A DNA stretch of 6,195 nucleotides from an uncultured Gammaproteobacteria bacterium (GTDB lineage: Bacteria; Pseudomonadota; Gammaproteobacteria; GCA-002705445; GCA-002716945), in NCBI GenBank assembly GCA_913041865.1, contig CAJWIW010000056.1, positions 1 through 6,195 on the forward strand, in the 5' to 3' direction. Shown here piece by piece: positions 1-5,908 of this stretch. The position numbers were made by a program, and so were the translations under genes. The notes beneath the pieces were generated by a model that was given only the letters and a program-made list of their open reading frames with translations, was not told where the DNA came from and searched no databases. The stretch's first letter is position 1. Each line of letters starts with the position of its first letter.

Positions 1-2
1 CA

Positions 3-689
3 ACTGACCGTCCTAATGAAGGTGACTTACTATACTTCCCATACAGAGACTTACTCTTAGAAATAAAATATGTAGATGATGTTAGCAACTTCTATCAGTT
101 ACGAAAGAACTATACTTATACTCTGACATGTGAACCATTCGAGTATGAGGATGAAGTCATCAACACAGGAGTCGCTGAAATCGATGATGACTTTGCAACT
201 GCTGGTTACAATGCAACCTTCGTTCTCCTAGATGTTGGTACAACTGCATCAGCAACTGTAGGACTCAGTAGTGGTGTTCGTTATATCGAACTCCTAAATG
301 GTGGTAGTGGTTGGACTGCTGCACCAGAGATCAAGATCGATGCACCTACAAGTGGAACAACAGCAACTGCTGTTGCTATCACTAGTGCCTCAGGTAACAG
401 TCAGTTTAGAACAAACCGAATTAGTGAAATCTATATCACTAATCCTGGGTCTGGTTATACATCAACACCAAACCTCCAATTCATCCCTGAGGATGGTAAG
501 GGATCGGGTGCATCTGTAAGAGTTGCTATTTCTACAAGCGGTGGCATCGGTGCAATCACCATTGATAACACCGGTAGTGATTATATCCAAACAGACCCAC
601 CAGCAATTACATTCAATGATCCCCCAACTGGAGGACATATTGCTAAAGCAGAAAAACAATTACAGATTCCTCGACGACTAGACCTTTAG
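3..689 (+). CDS. T4-like phage gp14-type neck protein, 5'-truncated by the window edge
   Basis: The frame is open from the left edge (first full codon at 3) to TAG at 687-689, giving 228 residues with no start inside the window. Near the N-terminal side the pattern P-x-EGDLLYFP, then LLLEIKYV, then NFYQLRKN, then FEYEDEVINTG matches, as I recall it, the stretch of T4 gp14 containing EGDLIYFP, LFEI and FYQLGQN. In T4, gp14 with gp13 forms the neck that closes the filled head and accepts the tail. From about residue 94 the protein becomes a G/S/T-rich series of repeats, an extension common in marine T4-like structural proteins but absent from T4 gp14. Base composition is richer in GC than most of the genes to the right. 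No start codon or ribosome site can be assigned. The neck family assignment is fairly firm. Whether the last residues (about IPRRLDL) are native is uncertain, because they fall at the junction with bacterial DNA. Confidence 0.8.
   Translation, partial: TDRPNEGDLLYFPYRDLLLEIKYVDDVSNFYQLRKNYTYTLTCEPFEYEDEVINTGVAEIDDDFATAGYNATFVLLDVGTTASATVGLSSGVRYIELLNGGSGWTAAPEIKIDAPTSGTTATAVAITSASGNSQFRTNRISEIYITNPGSGYTSTPNLQFIPEDGKGSGASVRVAISTSGGIGAITIDNTGSDYIQTDPPAITFNDPPTGGHIAKAEKQLQIPRRLDL
282..650 (+). repeat. Three degenerate G-S-G-Y/W protein repeats in the phage neck protein
   Basis: Three units can be aligned by eye in the translated frame. They begin near 282 (YIELLNGGSGWTAAPEIKI), 426 (EIYITNPGSGYTSTPNLQF) and 552 (AITIDNTGSDYIQTDPPAITF). 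Each is followed by a short Gly/Ala segment: GTTATAVAI, then GSGASVRVAI, then the poorly matching GGHIAKAEKQL. Spacing is 144 then 126 nt, so the repeats are conserved as protein and not as DNA. This pattern of hydrophobic strand, G-S-G-Y turn, Pro and second strand is widespread in virion proteins of marine T4-like phages. Its likely role is a beta-rich surface extension of the neck, which is an inference. The third unit has lost the second Gly of G-S-G (G-S-D). Confidence 0.6.
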
Positions 690-1937
690 ACTTAAATCTT
701 TAATAAACTCACTTGTCACCGTATGTTTTTCGTCTTCTTCACGTTTCTTAAGAGTAAGAGTTTTATCATCACTCTCTTTTTTTCCTACGATAAGCATATT
801 CGGAATCCCTATAAGCTCCCAGTCAGTCAATTTATTTCCTAGTTTAAGGTCACGATCGTCGTATATAACATCTACACCATTGTTTATTAAATCTTCGTAA
901 ATATTATTAGCATAATTTTTAATATCATTATTTTTTTTAGAATCTATCTCAATTAATGCAACTTGAAATGGACTCATGCTTTTAGGCCAGATGATACCTT
1001 TGCCATCATAATTCTGCTCGATCGCTGCCGCCACTACTCTGCTTATTCCAATACCATAACAACCCATTAATACGTCATTCATTTTTGAGTTTTCATCTGT
1101 GTATTTTAATCGCATTGGTTTAGAGTACTTTGTACCAAGTTTAAAGATATGTCCAACTTCTATTCCCCTCTTGAGTGTCATTCCTGTTTTAGAAGCAATT
1201 TTTTCTAGGTCCTCTTCTTGGTACCTTTCTTTCGCTATTTCAATATTCATCCCGTTAAGTGAATTATCCAATAGAAGGTAATCTTCACCGGTATCTGCTA
1301 TGACATGAAATTCATGTGATTCGTTCCCACCAATATTTCCACTATCTGCGTCTACCATGGTGAAATTTAGCATAAGCGCATTAAAAATATTTTTGTAAGC
1401 TCCCATATATTTAGCATATGATTCATCGAGACATTCACTAGAGGCATGAAATGAATAAGCATCTTTCATTATAAATTCTCTTGAGCGCATTACGCCAAAC
1501 CTTGGCCTAATCTCATCTCTGAATTTTGTCGAAATTTGAAACAAATTAATAGGGAGTTGTTTATAACTTGATAAATCCTGCCTTAGGAGATCAGTAATTA
1601 CCTCCTCAAACGTAGGACCAAAACAAAACTCTCTTTCATGCCTGTCTTTGAATCTTAGAAGCTCAGGCCCATATTCTTCCCACCTCCCAGATTCTTTCCA
1701 CAGGTCATTAGGTTGTACAAGAGGCATTAAAATTTCTCTGCAACCAATCTTGTTTAATTCAACTCTTACTATTTTCTGTATTTTATCAATTACTTTAAGA
1801 CCCAATGGAAGCCATGTATATTGACCAGATGAAAGCTTACGTATCATACCAGATTTTATCATGAGCTTGTGACTCATCACTTCAGCTTCAGACGGATCGC
1901 TTTTGACTGTAAAAACTGGAAAATCTGAGGTTTTCAT
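678..1937 (-). CDS. proS: Prolyl-tRNA synthetase, short form lacking the INS editing domain
   Basis: Cytoplasmic class II enzyme that charges tRNA-Pro with proline using ATP; 419 residues. Signatures: the N-terminal stretch SGMIRKLSSGQYTWLPLG (about 29-46), QPNDLWKESGRWEEYGPELLRF (75-96, motif 1 region), TKFRDEIRPRFGVMRSREF (motif 2, 137-155), KRGIEVGHIF (256-265), GCYGIGISRVVAAAIEQ (motif 3, 292-308), and an anticodon-binding domain from about 322 to the end. The body reads as gammaproteobacterial, close to E. coli ProS. E. coli ProS is 572 residues and carries a roughly 180-residue editing insertion (INS) between motifs 2 and 3. Here that is replaced by a linker of about 35 residues (roughly 220-256), with the frame intact. 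Residue 110 is Phe in GPTFEE, where homologues I recall have His or Asn. The start aligns with E. coli MRTS; no Shine-Dalgarno is seen. The stop (678-680, complement) lies inside the phage frame, so the extreme C-terminus (LSLKV) may be affected by the junction. Confidence 0.95.
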   Translation of the reverse strand: MKTSDFPVFTVKSDPSEAEVMSHKLMIKSGMIRKLSSGQYTWLPLGLKVIDKIQKIVRVELNKIGCREILMPLVQPNDLWKESGRWEEYGPELLRFKDRHEREFCFGPTFEEVITDLLRQDLSSYKQLPINLFQISTKFRDEIRPRFGVMRSREFIMKDAYSFHASSECLDESYAKYMGAYKNIFNALMLNFTMVDADSGNIGGNESHEFHVIADTGEDYLLLDNSLNGMNIEIAKERYQEEDLEKIASKTGMTLKRGIEVGHIFKLGTKYSKPMRLKYTDENSKMNDVLMGCYGIGISRVVAAAIEQNYDGKGIIWPKSMSPFQVALIEIDSKKNNDIKNYANNIYEDLINNGVDVIYDDRDLKLGNKLTDWELIGIPNMLIVGKKESDDKTLTLKKREEDEKHTVTSEFIKDLSLKV

Positions 1938-1974
1938 TGTTATTTTATTATAAATTCTAAATTATTATTTTAGT

Positions 1975-2003
1975 TTAACATGAATATGGTTATTATATAT
2001 AAA
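1975..2003 (+). promoter_or_regulatory. Predicted sigma70-type promoter of the perM-dapA-bamC operon
   Basis: TTAACA at 1975-1980 (five of six matches to TTGACA) is followed after exactly 17 nt by TATAAA at 1998-2003 (five of six matches to TATAAT). Transcription would begin around 2010, leaving a leader of under 20 nt before the perM ATG at 2028. No Shine-Dalgarno is seen in that leader. The region is very AT-rich, which makes chance -10 matches common, but the paired boxes at ideal spacing are less easily random. This is the only intergenic stretch that can drive the rightward operon within the window. Confidence 0.5.
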
Positions 2004-2027
2004 GCTAATTAATCACAAACACATTAG

Positions 2028-3089
2028 ATGCTTAAATTTTTCAAGGACTGGTATAACACTCATCTGACTGACCCTAATCAAGTAGCGCTTGCTCTTTTGA
2101 TTTTGTTTATATCGATTATAACCTATATCTTGCTCGCAACTGTTGTTCCAATACTTGTTGCGATAATTTTAGCCTATATGCTAGAGGGTATAGTAAAATC
2201 CATTTCAGAGAAATATGCGTTACGAAGAACTACTGCAGTCTTATCTGTATACATATCTTTTTTAATTCTATCTTTTATGACAGTTATACTGCTTGTGCCT
2301 GTAATGTTGAACCAAATTTCACTTTTCATTAAATCTCTCCCATCTATGCTAGAGCGAGGAAAAGATTTGCTTTTAAATTCAAGTAATAGTGAGTCAGGTC
2401 TATTTTCCCAAAGTCAAATTTCAGAAATCTTATCTGGTATTAACTCGGAAATTAGCATGCTTGGTTCTTCAATTATCTCTTTCTCTCTCTCATCTGCTGG
2501 AAGTCTTATAGAGACGATTGTCTACATCATAATAGTACCAATAATGATTTTTTTCTTACTATATGACAAACAAAGCATTAACGAATGGTTTAAAAAATTT
2601 TTCCCTGAAAAGTTAGACTTATCTAGAAAGGCATATGCAGAACTAGACTTGAAGCTTGGAAACTATATAAGATGTAAGCTAATAGAAATTATTATAGTTT
2701 GGGTTGCGTCTACATTCTTTTTTGCGATCTTAGGTTTAAATTACTCTTTGTTATTGGGTTTCTTGTGTGGCATCTCTGTGATAATCCCATATGTTGGTGC
2801 TATTGCTGTTACGATACCGATTGTAATTGTGGCATACTTTCAATGGGGAACATCCACTGAATTCTGGTATATAATCATTGCTCATACTCTGATTCAAATT
2901 ATAGATGGAAATGTTGTAGTACCATTATTATTTTCAGATGCAGTAAACTTACACCCACTAGCTATTCTCATATCTATTCTTTTTTTTGGAACGATATGGG
3001 GCATATGGGGTGTATTTTTTGCTATCCCACTAGCTGTGCTATTTAATACACTTTTAACTATCTGGCCAAGAGTTGAAATAAAAGTATGA
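2028..3089 (+). CDS. perM: PerM/AI-2E family inner-membrane protein (putative permease)
   Basis: A 353-residue multi-pass membrane protein, the same length as E. coli PerM and colinear with it from residue 1 (MLKFFKDWY against MLEMLMQWY), which supports this start although no ribosome site is seen. Hydrophobic segments lie at about 18-55, 68-93, 150-178, 212-236, 238-270, 280-300 and 308-341, with a mostly polar stretch at about 100-148. Family signatures are NYSLLLGFLCGISVIIPYVG (238-257), DGNVVVPLLFSDAVNLHPL (293-311) and GIWGVFFAIPLA (325-336). The AI-2E family includes the proposed autoinducer-2 exporter TqsA and Na+/H+ antiporters. The transported substrate of the PerM branch is not established, so an AI-2 export role should not be assumed. 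It is first in the operon, behind the promoter at 1975-2003, and its TGA overlaps the dapA ATG. In E. coli, perM sits in the same general neighbourhood as dapA-bamC, separated by other genes, so the adjacency here fits an old gammaproteobacterial gene order. Confidence 0.88.
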   Translation: MLKFFKDWYNTHLTDPNQVALALLILFISIITYILLATVVPILVAIILAYMLEGIVKSISEKYALRRTTAVLSVYISFLILSFMTVILLVPVMLNQISLFIKSLPSMLERGKDLLLNSSNSESGLFSQSQISEILSGINSEISMLGSSIISFSLSSAGSLIETIVYIIIVPIMIFFLLYDKQSINEWFKKFFPEKLDLSRKAYAELDLKLGNYIRCKLIEIIIVWVASTFFFAILGLNYSLLLGFLCGISVIIPYVGAIAVTIPIVIVAYFQWGTSTEFWYIIIAHTLIQIIDGNVVVPLLFSDAVNLHPLAILISILFFGTIWGIWGVFFAIPLAVLFNTLLTIWPRVEIKV

Positions 3090-3994
3090 GTAATTACGAT
3101 TATATAAAAGGGAGCATGGTAGCAATAGCTACACCAATGTTACTTGATGGTGAGATTGATTATGAGTCCATGGAGAAATTAATTGAATTTCATATATTAA
3201 ACAAAACTGATGTTATTGTTTCTGTAGGAACAACAGGAGAATCTGCTACTCTAGATTTTAAAGAGCATGAGAGTGTTATAAAAAGAACGCTTCAAATAGT
3301 TGATGGCAGATTACCTGTAGTAGCAGGCACAGGAGCTAACTCGACTTCAGAAGCAATTGAATTAACAAGTAAAGCTAAAGAACTTGGTGCAGACGCATGC
3401 CTTTTAGTCACACCATACTACAATAAGCCTACTCAAAATGGCCTTTATGAACACTATAAACGAATAGCCGATTCCGTTGCAATCCCACAAATTTTGTATA
3501 ATGTGCCAGGTAGAACTTCTGTGGATATGTTGCCTGATACTGTCTTTAGATTATCTAGTCATCCAAATATAGTAGGAATAAAAGAAGCAACTGGCTCAGA
3601 GAGTAGATCAAAAGAACTTCTAGAAAAATGCTCAGATAATATGTCAATCTTTACAGGTGATGATAAAACTTCTATGAGAGATATGCTGCTTGGTTTCAAA
3701 GGGAATATCTCTGTAACTGCCAACATTGCACCAAATCAAATGCATAGAATGTGTAAAGCAGCAATCAATGGCGATAAAGAGGAGTCTGGTAGGATAAATG
3801 ATATAGTTGATGTTCTTCATGACTCACTATTTTTAGAATCCAATCCGATTCCTGCAAAGTGGGCTTTGAATAAAATGGGTCTTATAGACAGAGGCATAAG
3901 ACTGCCTTTAACTTGGTTAGATACAAAATATCATAAAGCTCTAGAGGATGCTATTATTAGTAGTAGAGCTCAGGAGGAAAACGTAAGTGCATAA
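3086..3994 (+). CDS. dapA: 4-hydroxy-tetrahydrodipicolinate synthase
   Basis: Cytoplasmic TIM-barrel lyase that condenses pyruvate with aspartate semialdehyde, the first committed step to diaminopimelate and lysine. At 302 residues it is slightly longer than E. coli DapA (292), with five extra residues at the N-terminus. All key residues are present at E. coli numbering plus five: Thr49-Thr50 in SVGTTGES, Tyr112 in TPYYNKPTQ, Tyr138 and Arg143 in YNVPGRTS, and the Schiff-base Lys166 in GIKEATG. The enzyme should therefore be active. The ATG at 3086 lies in an ATGA overlap with the perM stop and has no strong ribosome site, which points to translational coupling. The 3' end overlaps bamC by 8 nt, and the dapA tail carries the bamC Shine-Dalgarno. 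Lysine feedback cannot be judged reliably from this sequence alone. Confidence 0.97.
   Translation: MSNYDYIKGSMVAIATPMLLDGEIDYESMEKLIEFHILNKTDVIVSVGTTGESATLDFKEHESVIKRTLQIVDGRLPVVAGTGANSTSEAIELTSKAKELGADACLLVTPYYNKPTQNGLYEHYKRIADSVAIPQILYNVPGRTSVDMLPDTVFRLSSHPNIVGIKEATGSESRSKELLEKCSDNMSIFTGDDKTSMRDMLLGFKGNISVTANIAPNQMHRMCKAAINGDKEESGRINDIVDVLHDSLFLESNPIPAKWALNKMGLIDRGIRLPLTWLDTKYHKALEDAIISSRAQEENVSA
3972..3977 (+). promoter_or_regulatory. Strong Shine-Dalgarno (AGGAGG) that fixes the GTG start of bamC
   Basis: AGGAGG inside the dapA 3' coding sequence lies 9 nt before GTG at 3987. It is the best ribosome site in the window and supports the rare GTG start for bamC, because a lipoprotein signal peptide begins directly after it. 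Confidence 0.8.
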
Positions 3995-5084
3995 TTTTGA
4001 GAAACATATATTTGTTTTATTATTTTTATCTATTTCAGGCTGCTCATCTATGACAGAATACTTAGCAGATTTGACTGCGCCAGATAGAGAAGAGTTAGTT
4101 GTCTACAAAAGAGATAATCAATATCAAGATACACAATTTGACTTAGAAGTGCCACCAGACCTTATTAGTCCAAAAGAGAGGAGGACTCTTGACATTCCGG
4201 AGTTTGTCAAAAATAACGAAGCTGAACTATTTACGGTAGATACAAAGTTAGAAAACATTGAATTGGTAAGAACTGGGAGAGATTCAATGTTATCTGTCAA
4301 AAATACAGAAAAAAAAGTTTTATGGGATAAGCTAATAAGTTTTTGGAGAGCGGAGGGATTTGGATTAAGTCAGCGTGATTATACTTTAGGATCAATCAAA
4401 ACTGTCTATCTAGAGAACCTTAGTGAAGCTCAACTTGGTACAATACAAAAATATGTTGGCAGATACATACCTTTACTGGTGTCACCGGAAACAAGAGATA
4501 GTTTCAAAACTCGAATTTTGGAGAATGGCGATAATATTAATATCCTCGTAACACACTACGGAAAAGAGTACATGTCAGATGGAGATACAGAATTCAGATG
4601 GCAAAATCGACCAAGGGACCCAGAAATAGAATCTGAGATGCTCTCTAGATTGTACATCTTCTTAGGTGGAGAGGAGGCAAAATCAAGAGGTTATAATGTT
4701 GTTAAATCGACAGGACTCAGAAATAAAGCCACTCTGAATATTGATGAGAATGGAATACATACACTATTCATATCAGACATATATGAACGAGTTTGGCCTC
4801 AGACGATCAGAACGCTTGAGACCATAGGCGTTCAATTATTGAGCACAAAAGAAACTGATGGAATTATTTTATTATCTGCAAAAGAGGTCGGTTCTGAGGA
4901 TGATGACGGCGTATTGAATTTTTTGACTTTTTGGAAAGGATCCACGAACACAGAACAATTTAGTCTAGTTATGAGTGAGAATCAAGACGGGGTCTCTATA
5001 GAAGTTCAAGACAACAATGCTTCTAATTTTTCAAATGTTGCATCAGAAGAGGTTATGAGAGCATTATATGCTGAATTCAGATGA
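3987..5084 (+). CDS. bamC: BamC (NlpB)-like outer-membrane assembly lipoprotein
   Basis: A 365-residue predicted lipoprotein (E. coli BamC is 344). The GTG start is set by AGGAGG at 3972-3977. A short signal peptide (residues 1-18, hydrophobic IFVLLFLSIS) ends in the lipobox ISG-C with Cys19. Ser at +2 favours sorting to the outer membrane by Lol. An extended polar segment follows, with FDLEVPPDLISP (51-62), the VPPDL motif typical of the BamC N-terminal region that in E. coli packs against BamD. Then come two alpha/beta regions, about 88-227 and 245-365, consistent with the two helix-grip domains of BamC. E. coli BamC is a non-essential accessory member of the Bam beta-barrel insertion complex. 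Overall identity to E. coli is low. The call rests on the lipobox, the VPPDL segment, the size and the position just after dapA, as in E. coli dapA-bamC. The stop abuts the convergent folE2 stop with no spacer. Confidence 0.85.
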   Translation: MHNFEKHIFVLLFLSISGCSSMTEYLADLTAPDREELVVYKRDNQYQDTQFDLEVPPDLISPKERRTLDIPEFVKNNEAELFTVDTKLENIELVRTGRDSMLSVKNTEKKVLWDKLISFWRAEGFGLSQRDYTLGSIKTVYLENLSEAQLGTIQKYVGRYIPLLVSPETRDSFKTRILENGDNINILVTHYGKEYMSDGDTEFRWQNRPRDPEIESEMLSRLYIFLGGEEAKSRGYNVVKSTGLRNKATLNIDENGIHTLFISDIYERVWPQTIRTLETIGVQLLSTKETDGIILLSAKEVGSEDDDGVLNFLTFWKGSTNTEQFSLVMSENQDGVSIEVQDNNASNFSNVASEEVMRALYAEFR

Positions 5085-5906
5085 CTATTCGTCCTTTATC
5101 TGATGAATTTGAGCATATGCTGAGTGATTATGAATTGATTCAAAATTTTCTGACTCTACTATATATTCAGATATTCTCTCATCATTTTTAAAATGAGCAG
5201 CGATGTCCCTCACCATATCCTCTACAAATTTTGGATTATCGTAAGCTCTTTCAGTAACGTATTTTTCATCTGGTCGTTTCAACAGAGCATATAATTCTGA
5301 AGAGGCCTCTTTTTCAACAATATCAATTATTTCCTCTATCCAAATAAATTCTCTAACTGTAACAGTAATTGTCACATGAGATCTTTGATTATGAGCGCCA
5401 TAATCTGAGATCTTTTTTGAACAAGGGCAAAGACTGGTTACAGGGATGGTGACCTTGACTTTCATATTAGATTTTCCCTCTTTGATTTCACCAATTAGGG
5501 ATACATTATAATCCAATAAACTCTGTACCTTAGATACTGGAGCAGTTTTTTTGATGAAATATGGAAATGACATTTCAACATGGCCTGATTCTGCCTCCAA
5601 AAGAATTAACATTTCCCTGATCATATTTTTAAATATGTCTACTGTAATATAGTCTTCATGACTATTAAGAATATGAACAAAACGGGACATGTGAGTACCC
5701 TTTAAATTGTGAGGGAGATTGACGTACATGTTGAAGTTAGCGACAGTAGTTTGATTCTTTCCTGATCTTTGTTTAATGATCATCGGATGAAGAATATCTT
5801 TTATACCAACTTTATTGATAGGCAGGTTTCTTGTATCTACTTGCCCTTGAGTGTCTGGTAGCAGTTTGCCATTTTCTTCTGTTTGTTTTAAGTTTTTACT
5901 TGCCAT
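5085..5906 (-). CDS. folE2: GTP cyclohydrolase IB (FolE2)
   Basis: A 273-residue cytoplasmic enzyme converting GTP to 7,8-dihydroneopterin triphosphate, the entry to folate and, through QueD, to preQ0 and queuosine. Hallmarks of the IB (FolE2) class are LPDTQGQVDTRNLPINKVGI (16-35), QTTVANFNMYVNLP (52-65), KGTHMSRFV (69-77), SLCPCSKKISDYGAHNQRSH (158-177) with the active-site/metal Cys and His, TERAYDNPKFVEDMVRD (218-234) and ESIHNHSAYA (256-265). It is unrelated in sequence to classical FolE and, unlike it, is not strictly zinc-dependent. All signature segments are present, so it should be functional. It lies 2 nt after queD on the same strand, and AGGAG at 5912-5916 (complement), inside the end of queD, sets the ATG at 5906. 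The pair is probably one transcript reading in from beyond the right edge. No Zur-type operator or separate promoter is visible. Confidence 0.95.
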   Translation of the reverse strand: MASKNLKQTEENGKLLPDTQGQVDTRNLPINKVGIKDILHPMIIKQRSGKNQTTVANFNMYVNLPHNLKGTHMSRFVHILNSHEDYITVDIFKNMIREMLILLEAESGHVEMSFPYFIKKTAPVSKVQSLLDYNVSLIGEIKEGKSNMKVKVTIPVTSLCPCSKKISDYGAHNQRSHVTITVTVREFIWIEEIIDIVEKEASSELYALLKRPDEKYVTERAYDNPKFVEDMVRDIAAHFKNDERISEYIVESENFESIHNHSAYAQIHQIKDE

Positions 5907-5908
5907 GA

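Noticed and set aside
298..519. Short + strand ORF of 73 residues with an ATG start
   Set aside because: It is a shifted-frame shadow of the phage neck gene, whose own frame is open from the left edge and has clear homology.
462..659. Minus-strand ORF of 65 residues
   Set aside because: It lies wholly antisense to the phage gene and has no recognisable motif or ribosome site; it arises from the skewed composition of the repeats.
1..700. A prophage boundary or integrated element
   Set aside because: No integrase, tRNA, att-like duplication or lysogeny gene is seen, and the gene belongs to a T4-like virion module of phages that are typically strictly lytic.
1099..1281. + strand ORF of 60 residues inside proS
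   Set aside because: It is antisense to well-conserved proS coding sequence and has no family features.
1947..1952. TATAAT on the minus strand as the proS -10 box
   Set aside because: It is a perfect hexamer but lies only 9 nt from the ATG, no -35-like sequence is found 16-18 nt upstream, and the surrounding DNA is almost all A/T, so a chance match is likely.
2028..3089. Calling the first operon gene an autoinducer-2 exporter
   Set aside because: Family membership is clear, but it matches PerM rather than TqsA, and PerM has no established AI-2 role; no quorum-sensing genes are nearby.
5077..5103. Inverted repeat TCAGAT/ATCTGA around the bamC-folE2 boundary as a bidirectional terminator
   Set aside because: The stem is only 6 bp and AT-rich, the loop is about 15 nt, and no T-tract follows on either strand.
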